From CALODL01 sp942492115 (GTDB lineage: Bacteria; Planctomycetota; Phycisphaerae; UBA1845; CAIVHJ01): a DNA stretch of 64,000 bases. The stretch's first letter is position 1. Each line of letters opens with the position of its first letter. Location: assembly GCA_942492115.1 (NCBI GenBank), contig CALODL010000001.1, positions 62,001-126,000 on the forward strand, read 5' to 3'. The notes under the pieces were generated by a model. It made no database searches, had not been told where the DNA came from, and saw only the letters and a program-made list of their open reading frames with translations. The translations under genes and the position numbers were made by a program. This document shows positions 44,143 through 53,899 of the stretch, piece after piece.

Positions 44143-45519
44143 ATGAATGGTGTGTCCATGTACAAGAGACTTGGTGTGTTCGTCATCGGAGCCATACTGG
44201 CGGGATGCGGTTGTCGTGAGCAAGTGCACGATGGTCATGATCATGCCGAGGACGAGTTCGCTCCAATCGTCGATGATATCAGTGTTCCGCCAAGCGTGCG
44301 CGAGAATCTCGGGATTGAGTTCGTCACGGTGGAGCGCCGCGTCGTGCAGTCCACGGTTCGCGTACCCGGTCAATTCGAACTGCGCCCGGAAGCTCGGCGT
44401 GACTATCACGTCATGTTGTCGGGGCGTATCGATCTATCGGTCGCGCAGTTCCAAGAGGTCGCAGCAGGGGATGTATTGTTCCGGCTCGACTCGCCGGAAT
44501 GGCACAAAATGAAGAGTGACCTGGCGGCCTCGATGAATGCGATGAAACGTAGTCACGCCGACCTTGCCGTAGCGGAGGCGCGCAGCCAGGAGGCGTTGGA
44601 ATCGATCGAGTTCCTGGAACAGCGTATCACCAACCTGGCAGAAGCCAATGTGCGTCGCGTAGAACTGGAAGCCGCCCGTGCCGAGAAACGCAACATGCTG
44701 CCGCGTTTGCAGGCCGAAGTCGCAGCCGCCCAGACCCAGTTCGATGCGGCTCATACGGACTACGATGTCTTCCTCAACCGCGCTGCCTCCGTGAGTGGCG
44801 TGCCGCGCGCCCAATTGGGTGAGGTGGACGATGGCCATGGCCATATGGATCACAACGAACCGCCCTGGCAGACGATCAACCTGCTGACGTTCCGTGCCGA
44901 GTCTCCCGGCATCATCGATGTCATGGCGATTACCAATCGAGGCTGGGCCGAGGCGGGCGTCCTGGTGTTGTCAACCATCGATCCGTCGAACATTCGCTTC
45001 CATGCGGACGCGTTGCAGAGCGACATCGCCATATTCGAAACCGGGCAGGCGGCGCGCATCGTGCCGCCGCAGGGTAGCAGCATACCGTTGGGAGATGCAG
45101 TCGAGGGCCAGGTGACCGTCGGTTACCAGGCACATCCCGACCAGCGCACCATCCCGTTGTTCATGGACCCACCCATGCTTCCGTCGTGGGCCAAGCCGGG
45201 TATCCGTGCGTACCTCGAGGTCGTCACGCGCGGTGATGAAGCGGCCGTCATGGCCATTCCCGAAGGTGCGGTCATCCGTGATGGCCTCAACAAAATCTTC
45301 TTCTTGCGCGATCGTGATGATCCCGACACGGTGATTCGGGTCACGGCCTACCTGGGGGCCAGTGATGGACGCTGGATCGAGGTCAAGAGCGGCATTGAGC
45401 TTGGCGACGAGGTCGTGCTGGGCGGGGTCTATCCGCTGATGCTGGCCAGTTCGCAATCGAGCGAGATTCAAGCGGGCGGTCATTATCACCCTGACGGAAC
45501 ATTCCACGAAGACCACTAA
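44143..45519 (+). CDS. czcB: CzcB-like membrane fusion protein
   Basis: A 458-residue periplasmic adaptor with a lipoprotein signal (IGAILAGCGC). It has the head typical of metal RND adaptors: VRVPGQFELRPEARRDYHVMLSGRIDL, a long alpha-hairpin (KSDLAASMNAMKRSHADLAVAEARS through VAAAQTQFD), a lipoyl/beta-barrel part (FRAESPGIIDVMAITNRGW) and a C-terminal membrane-proximal domain (GLNKIFFLRDRDDPDTVIRVTAYLG). A DDGHGHMDHNE stretch near residue 228 is His/Asp-rich and may bind the metal. AAGGA is eight bases before the ATG. It joins czcA to czcC. Confidence 0.9.
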   Translation: MNGVSMYKRLGVFVIGAILAGCGCREQVHDGHDHAEDEFAPIVDDISVPPSVRENLGIEFVTVERRVVQSTVRVPGQFELRPEARRDYHVMLSGRIDLSVAQFQEVAAGDVLFRLDSPEWHKMKSDLAASMNAMKRSHADLAVAEARSQEALESIEFLEQRITNLAEANVRRVELEAARAEKRNMLPRLQAEVAAAQTQFDAAHTDYDVFLNRAASVSGVPRAQLGEVDDGHGHMDHNEPPWQTINLLTFRAESPGIIDVMAITNRGWAEAGVLVLSTIDPSNIRFHADALQSDIAIFETGQAARIVPPQGSSIPLGDAVEGQVTVGYQAHPDQRTIPLFMDPPMLPSWAKPGIRAYLEVVTRGDEAAVMAIPEGAVIRDGLNKIFFLRDRDDPDTVIRVTAYLGASDGRWIEVKSGIELGDEVVLGGVYPLMLASSQSSEIQAGGHYHPDGTFHEDH

Positions 45520-45533
45520 CGAGGCGCCCATCG

Positions 45534-48500
45534 ATGCTCAAGAACCTCATACGCTTTTCGATCAAGAACTCGGTGATGATCATCGTGGTTGCAGTGCTGC
45601 TCGTGGCCCTGGCGGCCTACGAAGTGCCACGGATGGCGATTGATGTGTTTCCAGAATTGAATGCTCCAACCGTCGTGGTCATGGCCGAAGCGCCGGGATA
45701 CGCCGCGGATGAAGTCGAGCAATACGTCGTGTTTCCACTCGAGACAGCAGTGAACGGTATCCCGGGAGTGCGTCGCGTGCGCAGCTCGAGTGCCATTGGA
45801 CTTGGTATCGTGTGGATCGAATTCGATTGGGGTGAGGATATTTACCAGGCCAGGTACCTGGTGACGGAACGACTCGCCGCTGTCGAGGATCGCATTCCGT
45901 CTACAGTCCATGCGCAATTGGCCCCCGTGACGAGCATCACGGGCGAAATCATGCTGATCTCGCTGACCTCGCCTGCAGGGGAAGTGGATCCCCTGGCACT
46001 GAGGGCCTACGGCGAATATGAGCTGCGCAATCGGTTGCTCAGTATCCCAGGTGTATCACAGGTCGTGGCCATCGGTGGCGAGTTGCCCGAGTACCAGATC
46101 AACGTCGATCAGAATCGCTTGAGGATCTACGATCTGTCGATTGAAGACATCGTCGGGGCCGCGCGCGAGACACACAGTACCGTAGCCGGCGGTTATCTGG
46201 TTAACGTCGAGGGCCGCGAAATCCCATTGCGTCAAACGGCGCGCGTGCGCAGTACAGAAGACATCCGCTCGACCATCGTGAAGTATGACGATGGGGTGCC
46301 GATTACGATCGGCAGTGTAGCGGAGGTCGTCAAGGCTGGAGCGCTCAAGCGCGGGACCGCATCTGAGAATGGCAAGCGCGCAGTCGTGCTGAGCATTCAG
46401 AAGGCCCCCGGGACCAATACGCTGGCCATGACTCAGACGATCGACACGACCCTGGATGCCGCCGAGAAAGGCATGCCCAAGGGCATTTCCATTAATCGGC
46501 ACGTCTTCCGACAAGCGGACTTCATCAACATTGCGATCGACAATGTAATGGCAGTCGCTCGCGATGCCGCCATCATCGTATCCATCGTTCTGATCCTGTT
46601 CCTTCTCGATGTTCGCGCAACAATCATTACCTTGACCGTTATTCCATTGTCCGTGGCGATCGCGTTGCTCGTGATGTGGGGGCAGGGAGGCACGATCAAT
46701 GTCATGACACTTGGGGGACTGGCCGTGGCCATCGGCGTGATTGTCGATGATGGTATCATCGACGTCGAGAACGTGTATCGACGTCTGGGCGAAAATCGCC
46801 GGTTGCCGGAGCAGCAGCAGGCCACGCTGGATGACGTCGTGTTCTCCGCGAGTAACGAGATTCGTGGTTCCATCATCTTCGCTACGCTGATCATCGTCAT
46901 CGTCTTTATTCCACTGATGTTCCTCCAGGGCCTCGAAGGCCGCTTCTTTCGCCCCTTGGGCATGATGTACGTGCTGTCGATCGGTGCATCGCTGCTCGTA
47001 GCGCTGACCTTGACGCCGGCTTTGTGTCGCCACCTCTTGCGCGGCCACCGGGGGACGGACGGCCACCAGGACACCGCGATGGTCCGCGGGCTCAAGCGCC
47101 TGTATCGGCCAATCCTCAATGTCGTACTGCGGCATCGGCGCACCACGGTCATTGCGTCGCTCGCACTAACGGTCTTGAGTATTGCGCTGGCTGGAACGTT
47201 CGGGACGAGCTTCTTGCCCGAGTTCAACGAAGGTACCTTCACGGTGTTCGTCATGGCCCCGCCTGGCACATCGCTCGAGGAAAGCGACCGGCTCAATCGC
47301 GGCATCGAGGGGCGTTTGGCCCAGATCGATGGCGTGCTGTCGGTGGTCCGTCGAACAGGTCGTGCGGAACGCGATGAACATGCAGAGCCGACCAGTAACA
47401 GCGAGTTGGATGTTCGAGTGGATCCGTCATACGACAAGACCGCCGTCAAGCATCGCATCGACAATGTTCTTCAGGCGGTTCCTGGATTGACCACAATGAT
47501 CGGGCAACCGATCGAGCATCGCCTGTCGCACATTATGTCGGGTACGCCGGCTGCAATCGCCATCAATGTATTCGGTGAAGACCTGCGCGTGTTACGCGAG
47601 ATCGCCAAGGAGATCGAAGCCGCAATCGGCCAATTGCCGGGGGCCCGCGATATTGCGGCCAACCGTGAAATCATGATTACAACCCTGCCGATTCGTTACC
47701 GTCACGACGACCTGGCCCGATGGGGGTTGACACCAGTCCTGGCCGCGGAACAGGTACGCGACGCGTTCTTTGGTGAGAGAGTTGCTGTCGTGAACGACGG
47801 TGTACGTGTTTACGACATAGTCGTGCGCCTGGCTCCGGAGTATCGACAGCGTGTCGATCAGGTCGGACAACTGGTCCTGCGTGGCCAGGATGGTACGCTG
47901 GTGCGACTCAGTGAGGTGGCCGATGTGGGTGTCGAGATGGCATCCAATCTGATTTCACGAACCAACGCTCAGCGTCAGGCGGTTGTCTCATGTAACGTGG
48001 CTGCGGGTCACAACCTCGGCGACATGGTGGCCGAAGTCCGCAGTCACGTCGATCCGATCGTTGCGCGGCATGGCTACGCCGTGCAGTACGGAGGGCAATT
48101 CGAGGCCCAGCAGGCTGCTTCGCGGACCATCTACGTCATCAGTGCGGGCGTGGCCATCGTCGTGCTGCTGTTGTTGAACATGGCCCTGGGTTCGACCCGT
48201 GCGGCGGCCTTGGTCATGGTTAACTTGCCGTTGGCGCTGATCGGTGGAATCGTGGCGATCTTTCTGACGGCATCGACCAATCCTGTGACCAATATCTTGG
48301 CGCTGGCCGGTATAGGGGGACGCTATGTTCCACCGGTCATCTCCATCGCAAGCATGGTTGGCTTCGTGACCCTCTTCGGCATTGCTGTGCGTAATGGCAT
48401 TCTGCTGGTCAACCATTACACGTGGCTGGTCAACGAAGAAGGCAAGTCGTTGGCCGACGCGATCGTTCTGGGTTCGGAGCAGCGGCTGGTCCCGATTCTC

Positions 48501-48692
48501 ATGACGGCCCTGACTGCTGTGTTGGGTCTGTTCCCGATTGCGTGGGCTGTGGGGGAGCCGGGCGGAGAGTTGCTGGCGCCGCTGGCCATCGTTGTGCTCG
48601 GCGGCCTGGTGACGTCGACGGCGCTGAACCTGGTGGTCGTGCCCGCAGGATACGCCCTCATTTTTCGTGCCGCGCGGCCTCGGGAAATGTGA
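45534..48692 (+). CDS. czcA: CzcA-type heavy-metal RND efflux pump
   Basis: A 1052-residue twelve-helix RND transporter of HME type. Motifs include the first helix (MIIVVAVLLVALAAYEVPRM), EAPGYAADEVEQYVVFPLE, PGVRRVRSSSAIGLGIVWIEFDWGEDIYQAR, and GTSFLPEFNEGTFTVFV opening the second half. Helix 4 reads IGVIVDDGIIDVENVYRRL with acidic residues Asp405, Asp406, Asp410 and Glu412, in the place where CzcA relays protons. It exports divalent or monovalent metals across both membranes with the czcB/czcC products. Tight spacing (14 bases from czcB). Exact metal not determinable. Confidence 0.94.
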   Translation: MLKNLIRFSIKNSVMIIVVAVLLVALAAYEVPRMAIDVFPELNAPTVVVMAEAPGYAADEVEQYVVFPLETAVNGIPGVRRVRSSSAIGLGIVWIEFDWGEDIYQARYLVTERLAAVEDRIPSTVHAQLAPVTSITGEIMLISLTSPAGEVDPLALRAYGEYELRNRLLSIPGVSQVVAIGGELPEYQINVDQNRLRIYDLSIEDIVGAARETHSTVAGGYLVNVEGREIPLRQTARVRSTEDIRSTIVKYDDGVPITIGSVAEVVKAGALKRGTASENGKRAVVLSIQKAPGTNTLAMTQTIDTTLDAAEKGMPKGISINRHVFRQADFINIAIDNVMAVARDAAIIVSIVLILFLLDVRATIITLTVIPLSVAIALLVMWGQGGTINVMTLGGLAVAIGVIVDDGIIDVENVYRRLGENRRLPEQQQATLDDVVFSASNEIRGSIIFATLIIVIVFIPLMFLQGLEGRFFRPLGMMYVLSIGASLLVALTLTPALCRHLLRGHRGTDGHQDTAMVRGLKRLYRPILNVVLRHRRTTVIASLALTVLSIALAGTFGTSFLPEFNEGTFTVFVMAPPGTSLEESDRLNRGIEGRLAQIDGVLSVVRRTGRAERDEHAEPTSNSELDVRVDPSYDKTAVKHRIDNVLQAVPGLTTMIGQPIEHRLSHIMSGTPAAIAINVFGEDLRVLREIAKEIEAAIGQLPGARDIAANREIMITTLPIRYRHDDLARWGLTPVLAAEQVRDAFFGERVAVVNDGVRVYDIVVRLAPEYRQRVDQVGQLVLRGQDGTLVRLSEVADVGVEMASNLISRTNAQRQAVVSCNVAAGHNLGDMVAEVRSHVDPIVARHGYAVQYGGQFEAQQAASRTIYVISAGVAIVVLLLLNMALGSTRAAALVMVNLPLALIGGIVAIFLTASTNPVTNILALAGIGGRYVPPVISIASMVGFVTLFGIAVRNGILLVNHYTWLVNEEGKSLADAIVLGSEQRLVPILMTALTAVLGLFPIAWAVGEPGGELLAPLAIVVLGGLVTSTALNLVVVPAGYALIFRAARPREM

Positions 48693-49209
48693 ATGACTCA
48701 CGGTGGCACCTGTTGAATCCCCGGGGTGGGACGTTCGGCACAGGCTGTCGAGAGCACGCGCTGGGCTGCCGTCGTTGAGTGGTGCCTTGAGTAAGCGTCT
48801 AGCGATCCAGATATCAGCTAGTCGTGGGGATAGGCGCGAGCGGGCGGTGCCTCATTTGGCGACACTGTGAATAACTCGCGGGACGATCAGATCGTGGCTG
48901 GAAATCCGGGCGCCGGTTTCAGGGGATGGTATACCCAACAAGGAGTGCGTCGGTTTGCGGGCTTAGGATTGGCGCTGCCGTGTACTGATTCTGGCCGCGT
49001 TACCGGCTCGCGCTGGCGTCCGTAGGCATCCGAATCGTGGAGCTGGGTGATCCGTGTGAGGCTGTGAGTTGGTGATGTCGTCCAGTGTCGGATGCGATCG
49101 CGTTCGGCGTGATCAACAGGCGCTTCCGGGCGTGGGGCGGGGCGCCACCAGGCTGGCGCTGTGGACGGCCTTGCGTCCGCGCCCGGCATTGGCTGGTGTC
49201 TTCCGCCAC
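48693..49209. other. Long intergenic region between convergent genes
   Basis: 517 bases between the converging efflux and carbamoyltransferase genes. It holds scattered GC-rich sequence and no recognised tRNA, small RNA, hairpin with a T-run or promoter pair. One open frame on the minus strand (48887-49567) overlaps the carbamoyltransferase gene and has low-complexity His/Pro/Arg composition, so it is not taken as a gene. Confidence 0.45.
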
Positions 49210-50967
49210 TCAACTCACAGGTGTTGTGGCGCTCACCAGGGTCTTTCCGATTGACGCGTCCTGGCGTGGCACGAGGAATGGGCCCATGGCCAGATAATCC
49301 AGCTCGCTGTGCTGGAACGCCTTGATGGCATCCTCCGGCGTGCACACGATCGGCGACTCGTGCATGTTGAAACTCGTGTTGACCAGCGACGGGACGCCGG
49401 TCAGTCGATGGTACTCCTCGAGGATTGCATGCATGCCGGGGTTGACCTGCTGCCGAACAATCTGGCACCGCGCCGTGCCGTCCACATGGACGACCGCCGG
49501 GCTCATGCGTTTCATCTGGGGTGTGCAGTTGAAGGTGATGGTCATGAACTCCGCAGTATGGGTGCACCCTTCGAGTCCTTCGTAACAGGACTCGGCATGT
49601 TCAGCCAGTGTCGCCGGGGCGAAGGGCATGAACTCTGTGCGTTTGAGGCGCTTGTTGAGCCAGTTGTTGACGCTGACGTCCTGTGTGGCATAGAGGATCG
49701 ACCGATTGCCCAGCGCGCGCGGTCCGAACTCCATGGCTCCATCGAAGCGGGCCACGACTTTGCCCTCGTTGAGCAGACGCGCGATGTTGAACGCAAGTTC
49801 TGTTTCGCGTTCGAAGTGCATTCCTGCCCGATCCAACGCGTCCGCCATGGCGTCTTCGCCAAAAGAGGGACCGACGAACATATGTGGTAATCGATGTGGT
49901 TCGAGCGGCCTCCGTGCCGCCAATTGACAGTATGCAGCGCCTATGGCAAGCCCACTGTCATCCATGGCCGGCTGCACAAAGATGTTCTTGAAGCCCAGCT
50001 CCTTGATCTTCTGGTTGATGCGCACGTTGGCGAAAACGCCACCTGCAACGGCAATGTTGTTGCCACAGATATTGGGGATATTATCTCGCACGATTTCCAG
50101 GATCCGTTGTTCGGACAGATACTGAATGGCGTACGCAAGATCTTCCCGACTGAACGCTTTGAAAGTACTCTCGCGATGGGCGCGCAATTCACGCAAGGCC
50201 TCGTCAGCGCGAGGGCCGTGCATGCGGTCGAACCAATTGTGTCGACCGCGCCGCCAACTCTGAGCAAAAAACTCACTGAGCGCCAGGATGCACTTGTCGT
50301 TGTGGGTGCCGTAGGCCGCGAGGCCAGTGATTTTTCCACAATGCCGATCGGGATTGAAACCCAACAGGGCAGTCAAAGACTCATAGTCCGCGCCAACCGT
50401 CAGTTCGTTGTAGTAGAAATGGCGACGACGTTCGAGCACGCCGGCAACACCCTGGTAGATCGTCCCGGACAGACAGTCGCCTACACCATCGACCGTGACC
50501 ACCCACGTCGAGCCGAACCCCGATGCGTAATAGGCACTGGCCGCGTGGGCTTCGTGGTGATCACACAGGAAGTCGTAGTGCCGTTGAGTATCCTCACCAG
50601 GCGTACTTCCGCTGACACCGTCGTACTGGCCTTGAGCCATGCGGTTGCCGGCGGTAGCGAGAAGCGACCGGATGGACTTGGACGTGTTGAGCGAGTTGCG
50701 GTAACTGTTCCACAACAGGCCCGTATTGCGCCATGCCTTTTGGGTCGGGGCCAGGTCGGGGTACGCCAGGGGAGCACCCGCACAGTTCAGCCGTGCGTGC
50801 AGTTCGGCCAATGCCTGGGCCGGGAAGTCCTTGCACATCTTCTTCTTGTTGAAACGTTCTTCGGCGGCGGCGAACAGGATGTGACCTTGTGCGTCGAGAC
50901 CACACACGCTGGAGCAATGGCTGTCATGCCAGCCGACGCTTACGTTGGAGTCAGCTGAGATCGTCAT
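49210..50967 (-). CDS. NodU/CmcH-family carbamoyltransferase
   Basis: A 585-residue protein. The N-terminal half is a Kae1-like fold with CDHHEAHAASAYYASGF (metal-binding HHEAHA) and VVTVDGVGD; the C-terminal half is the carbamoyltransferase domain with FVGPSFGED, ARFDGAMEFGPRALGNRSILY and PSLVNTSFNMHESPIVCTPEDAI. The enzyme transfers carbamoyl from carbamoyl phosphate, through a carbamoyl-adenylate, to a sugar or small-molecule hydroxyl. The ATG at 50967 lies one codon after a TTG. It overlaps the upstream gene by 17 bases, so the pair should form one unit in polysaccharide or natural-product synthesis. Confidence 0.9.
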   Translation of the reverse strand: MTISADSNVSVGWHDSHCSSVCGLDAQGHILFAAAEERFNKKKMCKDFPAQALAELHARLNCAGAPLAYPDLAPTQKAWRNTGLLWNSYRNSLNTSKSIRSLLATAGNRMAQGQYDGVSGSTPGEDTQRHYDFLCDHHEAHAASAYYASGFGSTWVVTVDGVGDCLSGTIYQGVAGVLERRRHFYYNELTVGADYESLTALLGFNPDRHCGKITGLAAYGTHNDKCILALSEFFAQSWRRGRHNWFDRMHGPRADEALRELRAHRESTFKAFSREDLAYAIQYLSEQRILEIVRDNIPNICGNNIAVAGGVFANVRINQKIKELGFKNIFVQPAMDDSGLAIGAAYCQLAARRPLEPHRLPHMFVGPSFGEDAMADALDRAGMHFERETELAFNIARLLNEGKVVARFDGAMEFGPRALGNRSILYATQDVSVNNWLNKRLKRTEFMPFAPATLAEHAESCYEGLEGCTHTAEFMTITFNCTPQMKRMSPAVVHVDGTARCQIVRQQVNPGMHAILEEYHRLTGVPSLVNTSFNMHESPIVCTPEDAIKAFQHSELDYLAMGPFLVPRQDASIGKTLVSATTPVS

Positions 50968-52141
50968 CAATACTCCCTTTCAGCAGGAGCGCGTCGATCA
51001 GAAATTTTGCGCCCCAGTTGACCAGACAATATCGTTCGTAGCCGCCGTTGATCGGTAGTGATCCACTGATGCCGCCGAACATCGATGCATCATGAGGATC
51101 GATGAACTGTGCAGTCTTGGTGAGTTCCAGTAAGTCTGCGGCATGGGTGTCGTAATCTGCATGGTGATCGACTTGATGAAGGCGTAGCCACACGATGGCC
51201 AGCTGGGCCTCACCCGGAAGGCAGCGCCAAGTCGAGCGAGGCACCCATGACGCATCGTAGGCACCGCTGACCCATCCCGTATCGCGCCACTTGGACAACA
51301 GGGCGTCGGCCGTCTTGCGGCTGGCGGCAAGCCACTCGGTTTCGTCGGTGCGTACGGCGCACTCTAGTAGTCCGCGTGTTGCGTAGGCGATGGTGTGCAG
51401 ATTGCATACGCTGTCGTCGGCGATGAATGCATTGTTCCGCAACCAGCCGTTGTCATTCTGTTGTCTGGCGGTCCAGGCAGCGGCGCCTCGTGCAGTGTTA
51501 TCGTAGCGCTGGTCGCCACTACAAGCTGCCAACTCGAGCAGTGCCCAGGCAACGCGAACATTGTAGCTATGTGGAATGCCGTGGAACGTGTGAGTGCGCC
51601 ATGCACCGTCCCTATCCTGGATACCGCACAGCCAGTCACCGGCGCGACAGGCAGCGCTCATGAAAGTCGTGTTCTGCGTATGGCGCGCGGCGCTCAACAA
51701 GCCGAAGATGACTTGCCCAGTGTTGAAGACGCGGGGGGGACCGGGCTTGTCGATGAATCCTCCCGGGAAACTACCGTCTTCGTGCTGGCAAGTCAGTAGC
51801 CATTCAGCCATGCGCTGGGCGCGGTCATGAAGGTCGGTTCGCCCGTACCGTCGTGCCGCATCGAAAATCGTCGGGATGATGTACCCGGTCGTCTCGGGGT
51901 ATGAGCCGACCCACCCTTCCAGCAGGGAGTACATGGCACTGACGCCGTCGTCAGCGGTGGCGTCTTGCGCTCGGCAGATCCACTCGAGCGCTGCCTCGAT
52001 ATGCACGCGATCTTCGCGCGACGCACACCGCCTGTTGGTGCGGCCGTCAGTCGTTCGCAGGCGCCGCGGCGGGCCGCCACGCAGGGTGACCAGCGCTTCG
52101 AGAGCTGCGGTCTTTGCTGTAGAGAGTAATCTGCCCGCCAT
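50951..52141 (-). CDS. Terpenoid-cyclase-like (alpha/alpha)6 toroid protein
   Basis: A 396-residue protein that seems to be built of helical-hairpin repeats: AAGDWLCGIQDRDGAWR (QxxDGxW repeat), AWTARQQNDNGWLRNNAFI, and EWLLTCQHEDGSFPGGFID with the Q--DGS-P motif. These are repeats of the squalene-hopene cyclase/prenyltransferase fold. I do not see the DxDD protonation motif of class II cyclases, so a cyclase reaction is not shown; it may bind or modify a sugar or act in polymer processing. ATG 52141 is taken because the sequence before it reads like the flank of another frame. It precedes the carbamoyltransferase with overlap. Confidence 0.72.
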   Translation of the reverse strand: MAGRLLSTAKTAALEALVTLRGGPPRRLRTTDGRTNRRCASREDRVHIEAALEWICRAQDATADDGVSAMYSLLEGWVGSYPETTGYIIPTIFDAARRYGRTDLHDRAQRMAEWLLTCQHEDGSFPGGFIDKPGPPRVFNTGQVIFGLLSAARHTQNTTFMSAACRAGDWLCGIQDRDGAWRTHTFHGIPHSYNVRVAWALLELAACSGDQRYDNTARGAAAWTARQQNDNGWLRNNAFIADDSVCNLHTIAYATRGLLECAVRTDETEWLAASRKTADALLSKWRDTGWVSGAYDASWVPRSTWRCLPGEAQLAIVWLRLHQVDHHADYDTHAADLLELTKTAQFIDPHDASMFGGISGSLPINGGYERYCLVNWGAKFLIDALLLKGSIDDDLS

Positions 52142-52263
52142 GGCGTTAAGGTCCTCGACTCCGGTCCGTGGAATCGTCCCTGACCTTATCGGCCGGCGGT
52201 GAGGGTGACTTAACATCCGGCCAGGAGCACCCGCTATTCATGTGCAGAGATTGCGCTGAAGAA

Positions 52264-52297
52264 CAAAAAAAAAGACCGCCCCCTCCGGAGCGGTCTG
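52264..52297 (-). terminator. Rho-independent terminator after rho
   Basis: On the minus strand AGACCGCTCC (52296-52287) pairs with GGGGCGGTCT (52282-52273) through one G-U, with a four-base loop, followed by eight or nine Ts (complement of 52265-52273). It is 25 bases after the rho stop. Textbook intrinsic terminator. Confidence 0.9.
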
Positions 52298-52321
52298 AAG
52301 AACTGGATTGAGGTGCTGGCC

Positions 52322-53770
52322 TCAGGCCAGGTTCATGGTCATGAGGAATTCGGCGTTCGTGCGGCACTTGGACAGCCGTGTGCGCAGCAATTCTACCGAT
52401 TCGACCGGGTTCATGTCGGCCAGGACGCGCCGCAGCTTGTAGACGAGTTTGAGTTCGTTCTCGTCCATGATGAGCTCTTCTTTGCGCGTGCCGGATGCCG
52501 GGATGTCAATTGCCGGCCATACGCGACGATCGACGAGGCGGCGATCGAGATGCAGCTCGCTGTTACCCGTGCCCTTGAACTCTTCGAAGATAACCTCGTC
52601 CATCTTCGAGCCCGTGTCGACGAGGGCGGTACCGATGATGGTCAGTGATCCACCTTCCTCGATGTTACGGGCTGCACCAAAGAAACGCTTGGGCTTCTGC
52701 AGGGCATTGGCGTCGACACCACCCGAGAGGATCTTGCCGGAGTGCGGAACTTCGGTGTTGTATGCACGAGCGAGGCGTGTGATCGAGTCGAGCAGGATAA
52801 TGACATCCTTGCCGAATTCGACCATGCGCTTGGCCTTTTCGATGACCATCTCGGCAACCTGCACGTGCCGCGAAGCGGGTTCGTCGAACGTCGAGCTGAT
52901 GACTTCTGCATCAGTGGCGCGCTTCATCTCGGTCACTTCTTCCGGGCGTTCGTCGATGAGCAGGATGAACAGGAAGACGTCGGGGTGATTGGTCGCGATG
53001 GCGTTGGCGATCTTCTGCAGCAGGACGGTCTTGCCGGTACGCGGGGGCGCGACGATCAGCATGCGCTGTCCCTGACCGATTGGCGTGGTCAGGTCGACAA
53101 TGCGCATGTTCATCTCCTCGGGGTCGGTCTCGAGAATGATGCGTCGTTCCGGGTGCAGGGGGGTGAGGTCTTCGAAGTTGGTCTTTTCGGTGACCGCTTC
53201 GGGATCCTGCAGGTTGATTGCTTCTACGCGCAGCAGGGCAAAGTAACGCTCCGATTCCTTGGGCGGGCGGATCTGCCCGGCGACGATATGGCCGGTACGC
53301 AGGCCGAAGCGGCGGATCTGCGACGGACTGATGTAGATGTCGTCAGGGCAGGGCAGATAGTTGTATTCGGGGCTACGCAGGAAGCCGAATCCGTCCGGAA
53401 GGATCTCGAGAACACCCTCGCCGTACATCAACCCGTTCTGCTGAATGCGCGTCTTGATGATCTGGAAAATGAGGTCCTGTTTCTTCAAGCCCGCAAATTC
53501 TTCGATGTTTTCTTCTTTGGCGATCTCCTGCAGTTCTGACACGGTCATCTTCTGCAGGTCGGTGATGTGTAACTCGCTGCGCTTGATTTCTTCGTATTTG
53601 GCTTGTGTCTCGTGGGCGGCCGACGAGGACGCACTCGACATATCTTCGTTCACTTCGGGATCCGGCGCCGGGGCGGTGGCGACAGCTTCATTGCCCGCTG
53701 ATGAGTCGGATGCGCGGGAGCGCGATCTGGACGTGGCTGGGCGGGTTCGTCTGGTGGCTTTCTTGGCCAT
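52322..53770 (-). CDS. rho: Transcription termination factor Rho
   Basis: A 482-residue Rho with a 60-residue Ala/Ser/Arg-rich N-terminal extension. The Rho N-domain is LQKMTVSELQEIAKEENIEEFAGLKKQDLIFQIIK; the cold-shock RNA site is GVLEILPDGFGFLRSPEYNYLPCPDDIYISPSQIRRFGLRTGH; Walker A is APPRTGKTVLL; Walker B is VIILLDSITRLARAYN; and the late parts LVDTGSKMDEVIFEEFKGTGN and LHLDRRLVDRRVWPAID are invariant. It is the helicase that ends untranslated or unstructured transcripts. AGGAGG is eight bases before the ATG, a strong site. A terminator follows the gene, and coaE lies 129 bases upstream. Confidence 0.96.
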   Translation of the reverse strand: MAKKATRRTRPATSRSRSRASDSSAGNEAVATAPAPDPEVNEDMSSASSSAAHETQAKYEEIKRSELHITDLQKMTVSELQEIAKEENIEEFAGLKKQDLIFQIIKTRIQQNGLMYGEGVLEILPDGFGFLRSPEYNYLPCPDDIYISPSQIRRFGLRTGHIVAGQIRPPKESERYFALLRVEAINLQDPEAVTEKTNFEDLTPLHPERRIILETDPEEMNMRIVDLTTPIGQGQRMLIVAPPRTGKTVLLQKIANAIATNHPDVFLFILLIDERPEEVTEMKRATDAEVISSTFDEPASRHVQVAEMVIEKAKRMVEFGKDVIILLDSITRLARAYNTEVPHSGKILSGGVDANALQKPKRFFGAARNIEEGGSLTIIGTALVDTGSKMDEVIFEEFKGTGNSELHLDRRLVDRRVWPAIDIPASGTRKEELIMDENELKLVYKLRRVLADMNPVESVELLRTRLSKCRTNAEFLMTMNLA

Positions 53771-53899
53771 GAGGTTATTCCTCCTGAGGATGAGAGATGT
53801 CCGCTATTCCGGACGATCGTGGGTGATGCTGTTGTCTTGCAGTTGCTCGAATTTGATGACTTATGCGTGCTTGAAGCTGTTATGAATTACATCAGTGGA

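Noticed and set aside
46056..47135. Minus-strand open frame of 359 codons inside czcA
   Set aside because: It lies within the conserved RND coding region on the opposite strand, and is rich in His/Asp/Gln as expected for a shadow frame.
48887..49567. Minus-strand 226-codon frame across the convergent intergenic region
   Set aside because: His/Pro/Arg-rich low-complexity sequence overlapping the carbamoyltransferase gene, with no start signal or known motif.
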